Positions 26,355 through 35,700 of a stretch of DNA of 64,000 nucleotides are shown one piece after another. Each line of letters begins with the position of its first letter. The first letter of the stretch is position 1. A program made the translations under genes and the position numbers. The notes beneath the pieces are model-generated. The model had not been told where the DNA came from. It did not search any database and worked only from the letters and a program-made list of their open reading frames with translations. Source of the stretch: Candidatus Accumulibacter appositus (GTDB taxonomy: Bacteria; Pseudomonadota; Gammaproteobacteria; Burkholderiales; Rhodocyclaceae); assembly GCA_000585055.1 (NCBI GenBank), contig JEMX01000011.1, forward strand, positions 22,184 through 86,183. Direction: 5' to 3'.

Positions 26355-26883
26355 AACAGGAGACGCGGGCCAACTCGCACCGGGAAGCTGCAATCACGAA
26401 TGCTTGCCAAGAGGGAGCTTGCCAAAGAGCTTGACAACAAGGGCGTGCAAAGAGCGCGGCCGGGCGATAGTGCTCGGTGGCTCCAGGCCAGCCCAAATAT
26501 CGAGCGCAACGCGCCACTCGAGATTCTGCAAGCCGTTCAATCTGGGGCAATCTCGCAGCGAGACTTCGACAGGCCGCAATCGAACGGATGCCTCTCAAAA
26601 CAGCGGACCTTACCAGCGAGCTTGCCAGTCAAGCCGTGGCCATCAGCACTGAACGGGCTGGCTCGTCGGTACGCAGTTGCTGTAGGGGAATCGCTCGACA
26701 GAACTCTAAATCTGGAATGGGCGGCTGCCCGACGATGCCGCCGAAGTACGCGCTAACCGTGGTGGTCTGGCGAATCAACGCTCGCCTTTGCGCGTTGCTG
26801 ACTGTCTGCCTGGGTAACGGCGCCGCGTCGAAGATAGCGAAGAAGCCGGCTTGGTTGCGGCAAACGTAACCCCGGCGTAACCC
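26355..26883. other. Islet right end, no intact gene
   Basis: About 530 bp. Both strands show short open frames with an Arg/Ala-rich, low-quality look, none with a good ribosome-binding site plus a recognisable motif. It may hold remains of island cargo, but nothing can be named. Confidence 0.4.
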
Positions 26884-26980
26884 CAACAAAAAGCCCCGGC
26901 TTGTGACCGAGGCTAATTGTTTGTTTCTACTGGTGCCGCTGGGCGGAATCGAACTGCCGACCTTCGCATTACGAATGCGC
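26884..26980. repeat. Attachment-site repeat, right copy
   Basis: The right 97-bp direct repeat, matching 23512-23608 with one mismatch. Here it is continuous with the intact 5' half of tRNA-Thr, so integration left the functional tRNA at this end. Confidence 0.85.
26888..26914 (-). terminator. Rho-independent terminator of tRNA-Thr
   Basis: On the minus strand, AGCCTCGG pairs with CCGGGGCT (one G-T wobble) across a 7-nt loop and is followed by TTTTT. It lies 17 bp downstream of the tRNA-Thr CCA end. A second copy is in the left att repeat. Confidence 0.75.
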
Positions 26981-27006
26981 TGCTCTACCGACTGAGCTAC
27001 AGCGGC
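26931..27006 (-). tRNA. tRNA-Thr(CGT)
   Basis: A 76-nt cloverleaf with encoded CCA. The acceptor GCCGCTG pairs with CAGCGGC, discriminator A; D-arm GCTCAGTCGGTAGAGC; anticodon loop TTCGTAA (anticodon CGT); T-arm with GTTCGATTC. Its 3' half and terminator are duplicated at 23512-23608 as the left junction of an integrated islet. Confidence 0.95.
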
Positions 27007-27134
27007 ACGGTGAATCTTGAAGCATGTGCAGGGTCGGCATTCTAGCAGCGCCGACGGATATTTGGAACCTCTATTTGCCACCCTGAGCGCTCACTTGCCG
27101 ATCTCCCCAATCGCCGCGAGCGCACGCGACAGAG

Positions 27135-28490
27135 CTAATCGAGCCTGGCCAGCGTCGACTTGGCCAGCGGCGGATTCATGGCCAGGTACTTCTTGATCCC
27201 CGAGAAGATGGCCGTGGCCAATTTGTCCTGGTAGGCGTCGTCGTTCAGGCGCTTCTCCTCCTCCGGATTGGAGATAAAAGCCGTTTCGATCAGGATCGAG
27301 GGAATGTCGGGTGCCTTGAGTACGGCAAAGCCGGCCTGCTCGACATGCGCCTTGTGCAGCCGGTTGATACCGCCTATCTCGCCGAGCACCGCCTTGCCGA
27401 GCTTGAGGCTGTCGCTGATGGTTGCCGTCTGCGACAGATCGAGCAGCGTACGCGCCAGGACCGGATCGCCGACGTCGATATTGACGCCGCCAATCAGGTC
27501 AGAGGCGTTCTCTTTCTGGGCGAGATAACGCGCTGCCGAACTCGAAGCCCCGCTCTCGGAAAGAACGAACACCGACGACCCATTGGCGTCCGGCCTGACG
27601 AAGGCGTCGGCATGGATCGAAACGAAGAGGTCGGACTGGATTCGACGCGCTTTATCTACGCGGGCCCGCAGGGGCACGAAGAAGTCCGACTCACGGGTCA
27701 GGACGGCGCGCATGTTCGGATCGGCTGCAATCTTAGCGCGCAAGCGCTTGGCCACCGCCAGCGTGACGTGCTTTTCGTAGCTGCCACCGCGCCCGATCGC
27801 GCCCGGATCCTCGCCGCCGTGTCCCGGATCGAGAGTGATCGTCACCAGGCGATCGATGACCGGCCGGCCCCGCTGCCTGCTCGCTGGCCGGTGCTCGGCG
27901 AGTTGCTCCGACTTCGCCTCCACCTTGGCATCGGCGCCTGTTTCGGGACGGCTATCGGCGACGATCGCGGGACGGCTCTCGACGGGAGCCGCTTGCCAGT
28001 CCTTGCTGTCGAGAAGCGAGAGCAGCGGATCGGGCGGCGTCGTCGGATACACGTCGAGAACCAGGCGATGCCCGTAGCCCGCCACGGGCGCAAGTTCGAA
28101 AACCTGCGGTGCGACCTCGGTCTTGAGCTCCATTACCAGGCGAACGACGCCCGGCTTGTAACGCCCGGCGCGCAGCAGCTTGATATTGGGATCGTCAGGG
28201 AGCACCTTGCTGGAAAGACTGTCGAGCACGCTGGTCAGTTCGATGCCTTCCAGGTCCACGACCAGACGCTCCGGATCCTTGACCATGAACTGGGTATATT
28301 TCAATGGTGCGCTGAGTTCGATCGTCACGCGCGTGTACTCTGCTGCAGGCCAGACGCGAACGGCGAGGACAGCTGGACTTCTCTTGGCAGACGCTCGCGA
28401 TACCTGGCTCACTGTCAGCAACAGCGAAGCTCCGGCAAACTTGATCAGTCTCCGGCGTCCGGCCAACCGCTCTTCAGCGCGTTCAGACAT
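27135..28490 (-). CDS. amiC: N-acetylmuramoyl-L-alanine amidase AmiC
   Basis: A 451-aa periplasmic cell-division amidase. The start ATG at 28490 has GGAGGG upstream. The N-terminus carries a twin-arginine signal (GRRRLIKFAG then LLLTVSQVSRASA), very like E. coli AmiC. An AMIN septal-targeting domain spans about 40-145 and a linker about 165-215. The zinc amidase_3 domain has ligands H224 (DPGHGG), E239 and H293 (VSIHAD) and the catalytic Glu in LIETAFISN. It cleaves the peptide stem from peptidoglycan to separate daughter cells. Its 5' end overlaps tsaE by 46 bp, the common tsaE-amiC pairing. Confidence 0.95.
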   Translation of the reverse strand: MSERAEERLAGRRRLIKFAGASLLLTVSQVSRASAKRSPAVLAVRVWPAAEYTRVTIELSAPLKYTQFMVKDPERLVVDLEGIELTSVLDSLSSKVLPDDPNIKLLRAGRYKPGVVRLVMELKTEVAPQVFELAPVAGYGHRLVLDVYPTTPPDPLLSLLDSKDWQAAPVESRPAIVADSRPETGADAKVEAKSEQLAEHRPASRQRGRPVIDRLVTITLDPGHGGEDPGAIGRGGSYEKHVTLAVAKRLRAKIAADPNMRAVLTRESDFFVPLRARVDKARRIQSDLFVSIHADAFVRPDANGSSVFVLSESGASSSAARYLAQKENASDLIGGVNIDVGDPVLARTLLDLSQTATISDSLKLGKAVLGEIGGINRLHKAHVEQAGFAVLKAPDIPSILIETAFISNPEEEKRLNDDAYQDKLATAIFSGIKKYLAMNPPLAKSTLARLD

Positions 28491-28948
28491 TTTTGTCCCT
28501 CCTCGGTACTCGCAACGACGTCCAGCATCCGGCCGTTCCCGCAAATATGGAACACAAGGACGAGATCCGCCGCAGGCACCTGCCCAGCAGCCTTTTGGGG
28601 CCACTCGACCAAGCACACGGCATCGTCTCGGAAATATTCGCTAAGGCCTGCATCAACGAACTCTTCTGGAAAGTTGAACCGATAGAAATCAAAGTGATAC
28701 CAGTATATCCTCGAAATCACATAAATTTCAACCAATGTGTAGGTGGGGCTTTTTACCGGACCGACATGGCCGAGCGCGCGCAACAGGGCGCGCACCAGGC
28801 AGGTCTTCCCGGCGCCGAGGTCGCCGTCGAGCCAGACCACCATCCCCGGAGCCAGCAGGGGCGCCAAATGGCGGCCAAGCTCGGCGGTCGCGGCATCGTC
28901 TGCGAGGTGCAGGCGGACAGCCGACTGGTTATCATCGCTGCTATGCAA
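28445..28948 (-). CDS. tsaE: tRNA t6A synthesis ATPase TsaE
   Basis: About 167 aa; the P-loop ATPase that supports the TsaBDE complex making N6-threonylcarbamoyladenosine in tRNA. Walker A GDLGAGKTCLVRALL (K48 of this start) and the family motif KSPTYTLVE, then VCLVEWPQKA. There is no suitable ATG: a TTG at 28948 with GGGAG eight bases upstream gives the family length (E. coli about 153 aa). That TTG overlaps the queG start region on the other strand. An ATG far upstream (29020) lies inside queG and is unlikely. Confidence 0.9.
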   Translation of the reverse strand: MHSSDDNQSAVRLHLADDAATAELGRHLAPLLAPGMVVWLDGDLGAGKTCLVRALLRALGHVGPVKSPTYTLVEIYVISRIYWYHFDFYRFNFPEEFVDAGLSEYFRDDAVCLVEWPQKAAGQVPAADLVLVFHICGNGRMLDVVASTEEGQKCLNALKSGWPDAGD

Positions 28949-30061
28949 GAAGGAAACTCCCAAACAGGCGCCACCGCCAGCCTGGCCGACGGCCAAGGCG
29001 CGTACGCCGCGGTAGCGCAAAAAATCAAGGACTGGGGTGAGGAACTCGGCTTTGCCGCGATCGGCATCGCCAGGGCCGATGTATCAGCCGCAGCGCCGTG
29101 GCTGCTGCGCTGGCTTGCGCTGGGTCGGCACGGCGAAATGGATTATATGGCCAAACATGCGGCGCTGCGCGCAGCACCGCCGCTGCTGCTGCCAGGGGCC
29201 CTGTCGGTCATCTCGGCACGGTTGACTTACTGGCCTGCGGCCGCCAATGCACAGCGGGTGCTCGACGATGCTGACCTGGCCTACGTCTCGCGCTATGCAC
29301 TCGGGCGTGATTATCACAAGACCGTCCGCCAGCGGTTGAAGAAACTCGCCGATCGCCTTTCCCAGGAGGCGGCGACGCTGGATTTGGCAGAACCCTTTGC
29401 CTGCCGCGTGTTTTCCGATTCGGCACCGGTCATGGAAACCGACTTCGCCCGCCAGGCAGGCACCACCTGGCGCGGCAAACATACGCTGTCGCTGACACGC
29501 GAGGGTTCCTGGCACTTCCTCGGAGAGATCTACAGCACCCTGCCGCTCCCCGCCGATACGCCGATTGCCGACCATTGCGGCGACTGCCGGCGCTGCCTCG
29601 ACGCCTGCCCGACCGCAGCCATTGTCGCCCCCTACGAGGTGGACGCGCGGCTGTGCATTTCATATTTGACCATCGAGCTGCACGGCAGCATTCCGCTCGC
29701 CCTGCGGCCGCTGATCGGCAACCGCATCTACGGCTGCGACGACTGTCAGCTGTGTTGTCCCTGGAACCGCTTCGCGCAGATCGGCGACCCCGACTTCGCG
29801 GTACGCAACGGCCTTGACGCAACGCCACTGACAACCCTTTTCGCCTGGAGCGAGGCGGACTTCAACAGCCGCCTGGCCGGCAGCCCGATCCGCCGCATCG
29901 GCCACCTGCGCTGGCTGCGCAATATCGCCGTCGCCCTGGGCAATGCACCACACTCGCCAGCCGTCATCGCGGCGCTATCCACGCGCCAGGATGACCCATC
30001 GCCAATGCTGCGCGAGCATGTCGCCTGGGCGCTGGCCCAACATCGCCCGGCCGCCGGCTGA
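28943..30061 (+). CDS. queG: Epoxyqueuosine reductase QueG
   Basis: 372 aa. The last step of queuosine synthesis, a cobalamin- and Fe-S-dependent reduction of epoxyqueuosine in tRNA. The N-terminal cobalamin-binding region has GFAAIGIARADV and ALGRDYHKTVRQRL. Two 4Fe-4S motifs follow: CGDCRRCLDACPTAAI and CDDCQLCCPWNR. A HEAT-like end (PMLREHVAWALAQH) completes the family layout. The chosen ATG at 28943 sits almost back-to-back with the tsaE TTG, as in many Proteobacteria where these genes are neighbours. Confidence 0.94.
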   Translation: MQEGNSQTGATASLADGQGAYAAVAQKIKDWGEELGFAAIGIARADVSAAAPWLLRWLALGRHGEMDYMAKHAALRAAPPLLLPGALSVISARLTYWPAAANAQRVLDDADLAYVSRYALGRDYHKTVRQRLKKLADRLSQEAATLDLAEPFACRVFSDSAPVMETDFARQAGTTWRGKHTLSLTREGSWHFLGEIYSTLPLPADTPIADHCGDCRRCLDACPTAAIVAPYEVDARLCISYLTIELHGSIPLALRPLIGNRIYGCDDCQLCCPWNRFAQIGDPDFAVRNGLDATPLTTLFAWSEADFNSRLAGSPIRRIGHLRWLRNIAVALGNAPHSPAVIAALSTRQDDPSPMLREHVAWALAQHRPAAG

Positions 30062-30097
30062 GCGTCAGCAGGCAGCCGCCGTCATTGCGCGGAGTGC

Positions 30098-31738
30098 TCA
30101 CATGTTGGGATAATTCGGCCCGCCGCCGCCCTCGGGCGCAACCCAGCGGATGTTCTGGGTCGGATCCTTGATATCGCAGGTCTTGCAGTGAACGCAGTTC
30201 GAGGCATTGATCTGCAGACGCGGGCCAGCCGCCTCTTCAACGATTTCATAGACCCCCGCCGGGCAATAGCGCTGCTCGGGCGAAGCATATTCCTTGAAGT
30301 TCACGGAAATCGCCTTGCTGCTGTCGAGCAATTGCAGATGGACCGGTTGCTCCTCCTCGTGCGCCGTATTGGAGATGAATACCGACGACAGGCGATCGAA
30401 GCTCAGGACGCCGTCTGGTCGCGCATACTCGATCGGCTGATGACTGGCGGCCGGCTGCAATTGCTCGTGGTCGCTGGTTTCGTCCTTGAGGGTGAAGAAC
30501 ATGCGACCACCGAAAAGATTCTGCTCGACCCAGTTGAAGGCGCCACCCGCAAAGGTGCCGAATTTGTGTAGGGCCGGCCCGAAATTGCGCGCCTGGTACA
30601 GTTCGGTGTACAACCACGAAGCCTTGAAGTTTTCCTCATAGGCAAGCAGATCGCTGCGCCCTTCGGCGCCCGCCTGCAGCGCTGCATGCACTGTTTCGGC
30701 AGCCAGCATCGCCGACTTCATGGCCGTATGGATTCCCTTGATCTTGGCGAAATTCAGCGTCCCGGCGTCACAGCCGATCAACAGTCCGCCAGGAAAACTC
30801 TGCTTGGGCAGGCTGTTGAGCCCGCCCTTGGTAATTGCTCGCGCCCCGTAGCACAAGCGTTTGCCGCCTTCCAGGTACTTCTTGATCTGGGCCTGCGACT
30901 TGAAGCGCTGAAATTCCTCGAACGGGGAGAGATAGGGGTTGGCGTAGTTGAGATCGGCGATCAGCCCCACGGCCACCTGGTTGTCGGCCATGTGATAAAG
31001 AAATGAACCGCCGGTGGCACCATGTTCACTGAGCGGCCAGCCAGCACCATGAACGACCAGACCGGCCTTGTGTTTCGCCGGCTCGATCTCCCATAGTTCC
31101 TTGATCCCTATGCCGTAGTGCTGGGCGGTCGCGCCAGCCGCCAAATCGAATCTGGCGATCAGTTCCTTGCCCAACTGCCCGCGCGCCCCTTCCGCGAACA
31201 GCGTGTACTTGGCGTGCAGCTCAAGGCCCGGCTGGAAACCGTCCTTGGGCTCGCCGTGCTTGTCACGTCCCAGATCACCGGTCGCCACGCCCTTCACCGA
31301 TGCGTCGTCGTGATAGAGCAACTCGGCAGCCGCAAACCCAGGGAAGATCTCGACGCCCAGTGCTTCCGCCTGTTCGCCCAGCCAACGGCACAGGCTGCCC
31401 AGGCTGATGATGTAGTTACCGGCGTTGTGCATCGGTGCCGGCACGGCAAAAGCGGGCAACTTGACGGCCGCGGTTTCACTACGATACAGATAGACCTGAT
31501 CTTCGCTGACCGGGGTCTGCAGCGGCGCACCCAGGGCTTGCCAGTCGGGTAGTAATTCGTCAAGCGCGCGGCTCTCGAACAAGGCGCCTGATAGGATGTG
31601 CGCGCCGACCTCCGATCCCTTCTCCAACACCATGACCGATAGATCGGAATTAAGCTGCTTGAGACGAATCGCCGCACTCAAGCCTGCCGGCCCCGCACCG
31701 ACAATAACTACGTCATACTCCATCGCTTCACGTTCCAT
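30098..31738 (-). CDS. Electron transfer flavoprotein-ubiquinone oxidoreductase
   Basis: A 546-aa inner-membrane-associated enzyme that passes electrons from ETF (fatty-acid and amino-acid oxidation) to ubiquinone. FAD-binding VIVGAGPAGLSAAIRL is at the N-terminus and LIGCDAGTLNFAKIKG is the second FAD motif. The C-terminal 4Fe-4S ferredoxin-like domain has CVHCKTCDIKDPTQNIRW and an upstream Cys in RYCPAGVYE, ending GGGGPNYPNM. ATG 31738 is supported by GGGGGAG upstream (MEYD at 31723 is an alternative). Single gene, convergent with queG. Confidence 0.96.
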   Translation of the reverse strand: MEREAMEYDVVIVGAGPAGLSAAIRLKQLNSDLSVMVLEKGSEVGAHILSGALFESRALDELLPDWQALGAPLQTPVSEDQVYLYRSETAAVKLPAFAVPAPMHNAGNYIISLGSLCRWLGEQAEALGVEIFPGFAAAELLYHDDASVKGVATGDLGRDKHGEPKDGFQPGLELHAKYTLFAEGARGQLGKELIARFDLAAGATAQHYGIGIKELWEIEPAKHKAGLVVHGAGWPLSEHGATGGSFLYHMADNQVAVGLIADLNYANPYLSPFEEFQRFKSQAQIKKYLEGGKRLCYGARAITKGGLNSLPKQSFPGGLLIGCDAGTLNFAKIKGIHTAMKSAMLAAETVHAALQAGAEGRSDLLAYEENFKASWLYTELYQARNFGPALHKFGTFAGGAFNWVEQNLFGGRMFFTLKDETSDHEQLQPAASHQPIEYARPDGVLSFDRLSSVFISNTAHEEEQPVHLQLLDSSKAISVNFKEYASPEQRYCPAGVYEIVEEAAGPRLQINASNCVHCKTCDIKDPTQNIRWVAPEGGGGPNYPNM

Positions 31739-32068
31739 GGCCGCTCCCCCAAGGTTTCTCAGTTTTCACAAGTAGCCGACCGCCGGCACACCGACATAGG
31801 GCGACTGTCCTTGTTGACCACCCATCGGCCGACCCTCCTTCAGGGATATACCGCAGCCGGAAAGCGCGGTCAAGGTCGGACCGTGTCGCCCCCAGAATCG
31901 TCGTCGCCAACAGAGGGTTGCCACGGCCCCACGTCGACCTGCTTGCAGGCGAAGTCAGGACCACGGATCCTGCTGCAGACCATAAGTCCCAGCGGATTTC
32001 CTGGTCATCAAATTCATGCCGGAGCTCATTGACCCCGGTGATGGCAGCTTGTAGAATGCGCGCTTTCT
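31739..32068. other. Intergenic region before the tRNA cluster
   Basis: About 330 bp between the ETF-QO gene and tRNA-Pro. Open frames here look like shadows. It should carry the promoters of both units, but none is clear enough to mark. Confidence 0.4.
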
Positions 32069-32145
32069 CGGGGCGTAGCGCAGCCTGGTAGCGCATCTGC
32101 TTTGGGAGCAGAGGGTCGTGAGTTCGAATCCCACCGCCCCGACCA
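32069..32145 (+). tRNA. tRNA-Pro(TGG)
   Basis: 77 nt with encoded CCA. The acceptor CGGGGCG pairs with CGCCCCG; D-arm GCGCAGCCTGGTAGCGC; anticodon loop with TGG (CTTTGGGAG); T-loop GTTCGAATC. First of a three-tRNA cluster. Confidence 0.95.
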
Positions 32146-32206
32146 GTGGTACAAGTTGCAACAAGGCAGTACCCGCGGGAAGTCCTGCAAAGGAACCCTC
32201 GTACAG

Positions 32207-32283
32207 GCGCCCGTAGCTCAACCGGATAGAGCACCGGCCTTCTAAGCCGGGGGTCGTGAGTTCGAGTCTCGCCGGGCGCGCCA
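32207..32283 (+). tRNA. tRNA-Arg(TCT)
   Basis: 77 nt with encoded CCA. The acceptor GCGCCCG pairs with CGGGCGC, discriminator G; anticodon loop CTTCTAA (TCT); T-arm GTTCGAGTC. 61 bp after tRNA-Pro. Confidence 0.95.
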
Positions 32284-32290
32284 GATCAGT

Positions 32291-32367
32291 GGCGGTGTTA
32301 GCTCAGTTGGTAGAGCACTGGATTGTGATTCCAGTGGTCACGGGTTCGAGCCCCGTACATCGCCCCA
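32291..32367 (+). tRNA. tRNA-His(GTG)
   Basis: 77 nt including the histidine-specific extra G(-1), which pairs with C73, and encoded CCA. Acceptor GCGGTGT with ACATCGC; anticodon loop TTGTGAT (GTG); T-arm GTTCGAGCC. It follows tRNA-Arg by 7 bp, so the three are likely co-transcribed. Confidence 0.95.
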
Positions 32368-32745
32368 AAAACTCGAAAAGCCGAAACCAGCAGGGAATCG
32401 TCATTTGTCGTCAGCTCTCGCCTCCTTTCGCGGCACCGCATCGGCACAGCGACAAATAGAGAGTACGACACTCGCCGGCGGGCAAGCCGGAATTCCGACT
32501 GTAGATGGAGAGCGGCGGTGATGACTTCCATGAACTGGGGCATCTCGACTGTGATGACCGCTTGCTTGGCGATCAAGACCCCATTCCAGACCTACCCAGC
32601 CGCGATGCGCCACCTTCATCCTTTGCGCCCGGCGTTCGACCTGGCGTGTGAAGATCGCACGCAGTGACCGTCCAAACCCCGATTCTCGAAGCCGCCAGAA
32701 TGGGCACTTCGGGCCTCGCTGACAGCAACGGAGAATAGACCACCA
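32368..32745. other. Leader region of the polyketide synthase gene
   Basis: 378 bp between tRNA-His and the synthase ATG. Only shadow frames are seen. The ribosome-binding site before ATG 32746 is weak (GGAGAATAGACCACC). A promoter for the capsule-lipid genes must be here or the tRNA promoter reads through; neither can be told from sequence alone. Confidence 0.4.
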
Positions 32746-35700
32746 ATGACCGGGCGCGTGGCCATCACCGGCTATTCCTTCCGAATGCCGGGAACAAGCA
32801 CCAGCCAGTACTGGCAAGACCTGCTGGACTGTCGAGATCTGGTGACTCAGGTCGATCCCGGACGCTGGGCGCAGGATAGCTTCCTGCATCCGCGTCGCAA
32901 CCACCCGGGAACCAGCTACACCTTCGCGGCCGGCTCACTGGGCGATATCGCCAACTTCGACGCGGCCTTCTTTGGTATTTCGCCGCGCGAAGCCGCGCTG
33001 ATGGACCCGCAGCAGCGCTTGCTGCTCGAAATGAGCTGGGAAGCGATCGAGAACTCGGGAATCAAGCCCTCCTCCCTGCGTGGAAGCCGCTGCGGCGTCT
33101 ACGTCGGTATCGCCAGCGCCGATTACTCCTATCGCCTGGCCGATGATCTCGCCGTAATCGACTCGATGACGGCCACCGGCAACACCGCCAGCATTGCCGC
33201 CAACCGCATCTCATACGTTTTCGACCTGTGCGGGCCAAGCATGGCCATCGACACTGCCTGCTCGTCGTCGATGGTCGCATTTCACCAGGCCTGTCGCTCG
33301 ATTCTTTCCGGGGAAAACGCGCAAGCGCTTGCCGGCGGCATCAGCCTGCACCTCCATCCCTACGGCTTCCTGGTTTTTGCCAAGGCCACGATGCTCTCCC
33401 CGCGCGGCCGCTGCAGCGTCTTCGATGCCTCTGGCGACGGTTACGTGCGCTCGGAAGGTGGCGGGCTCTTCTTTCTCAAGGATTATGATCAGGCGCTGGC
33501 CGATGGCGACCCGATCCTGGCGGTCGTTGCCGGCTCGGCAGTCAATACCGATGGTCGCAAATCGGGCCTGACCGTTCCGAGCCCGCAGGTGCAGGCAGCG
33601 TTGCTTGAACAAACCTATGCGCAGGCCGGAATTGATCCGCGGGCCATCGACTACCTCGAGGCACATGGCACCGGCACGGCGGTCGGCGATCCGATCGAAA
33701 CCCTGGCCATTGGCGAAGCCCTGGGCAAACGCCGCGACGCTGACAAGCCACTCCCGATCGGATCCGTGAAAAGCAATCTGGGGCATCTCGAAACCGCCTC
33801 CGGTGTGGCTGGCCTGGTCAAGGCGCTGCACTGCATCAAGCATCGAGTGGTGCCGGCAACCATCGGCGTCGAAACCCCCAATCCGAACATCAAGCTTGAC
33901 GACTGGAACATCGAAGTGGTCACCAGGCCACTGGCTCTGAAGGAAACCGGCAAGCTCATCGTCGGCATCAATTCCTTCGGTTTTGGTGGATCGAACGCCC
34001 ACGTCATTCTCGAAAGCCACCAGCAAGCCGAAGGCGAGGCCCCGGCAACGTCGGGCGCAGGCCTGCTACCGCTGATCGTTTCGGCGCGCGACAGCGCTGC
34101 GCTGCAGGCAGCGGCACGCGACTTTGCCGATTTTCTGACCGACCAGCCGGCCAGCGCGCTGTACGACATAGCCTACACCGCCGCCTTCCGCCGTGAGCGG
34201 CACCCGCAACAGGCCATTGTCTTCGGCCGGGACGCAAAGGCGATCGCAAGTGCTTTTCGCGACTTCGCCGAGGAAACGAACGCAGCGGAGAAGGTGAGCG
34301 CGGGAACAGCGGCAGCGACGGTGGACTCCGGCAGCGGATTGGCAACGCCAGCAGGGCTTGCCTTCGTCTACACAGGCAACGGCTCGCAGTGGGCGGGCAT
34401 GGGAAAGCGCCTGCTGAGTGAAGAACCCGTGTTCCGCGACGCGATCCGCGAGGTCGACGCACTCTTTCGTCGGCATGCCACCTATTCTCTGGAAGACGAG
34501 CTCGCCGGCGTCAACGGCGAAGAAAACCGCTACGAACTGACCGAAATCGCCCAGCCAGCCCTGTTTGCGATGCAGGTCGGGATCACCCGCATGCTCGCAC
34601 AACGCGGCCTCACGCCGTCCGTCGTCACCGGCCACAGCGTCGGGGAAGTCGCGGCCGCCTGGGCCTCGGGCGCGCTGAGCCTCGCCGAAGCCGTACACGT
34701 CATCTATCAGCGCAGCCGCCTGCAGGGAACGACCAAAGGCCTGGGGCAGATGTGCGCCGTGGCGCTGGGACAAGAGGCCGCTCTGGCTTTGCTGGATGAA
34801 TTGGGCCTCGCATCCCTGCTCACCCTTGCCGGTGTCAACAGCGCGCGCGGCGTAACCATTGCTGGCAAAGCGGAGCAGCTCGCGGTTCTCGAAGCGACCC
34901 TGGAAGAGCGAAACATCTTCCACAAGCGACTGGACCTCGATTACGCCTTTCACAGCGCCGCCATGGACGGTATCGAAGTCGAGCTCAGGGAGGTGCTGGC
35001 AGACCTCGCACCGCGGGAAAGTGAATTGCCCTTCTGCTCCACGGTCAGCGGCAAGCAGCTTGCTGGCCGCCAACTCGACGCCGAATACTGGTGGCAGAAC
35101 ATCCGCCAGCCGGTTCTCTTCGCGTCGGCGATCAACACCATTCTGGATGACGGTGCGAACATCTTCATCGAAATCGGCCCCAGCCCGATCCTGCGCAGCT
35201 ATCTCAACGACTGCCTGAAAGAACGGGCAATCGAGGGCCGCGTGATTGCCACGGGCCGGCCTGCCGACGACTCGCCACAGGGCGTCTGGGGTGCCGCCAG
35301 CCAAGCGATCATCGCCGGCGCAAACCCTGATTGGCAGCCATTCTTCCCGCGACCGGGTCGCTTTGTGCAGCTGCCCAGCTATCCCTGGCAGCGCGAGCGC
35401 CACTGGCATCCGGTCACCGCGGCCTCGGCCGGGCTCATTTATCGGCGCAAGCTGCACCCCCTGCTGGGCTACCCGCTGCCGCAGCACGCACTGATCTGGG
35501 AGAACGAGCTCGATACGCAGCTGTGTCCGGTGCTTGCCGACCATGTCGTCGGCGAAGCCACGGTTTTCCCGGGTTCCGCTTTCGCCGAGATGGCCCTCGC
35601 AGCTGCTGCGGCGTGGCAGCCAGACGCAGTCGCTGCAATCGAAAACCTCGAAATCCGCACACCGCTGTTGATCAGCGACGAGCGCTCGACAAACGTCCGC

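Larger units (their letters stand above)
23512..26980. mobile_element. Integrated islet in tRNA-Thr(CGT)
   Basis: About 3.5 kb bounded by 97-bp direct repeats that include half of tRNA-Thr. Contents in order: frameshifted tyrosine integrase, toxin-antitoxin pair, IS3-type transposase fragment, then about 0.5 kb without a clear gene. This is the layout of a decayed genomic island whose cargo has been largely lost. The intact tRNA is at the right end. Confidence 0.8.

Noticed and set aside
32298..32904. Minus-strand frames around the tRNA-His / synthase leader
   Set aside because: They cross a tRNA and the start of the synthase and show no ribosome-binding site or family motif.
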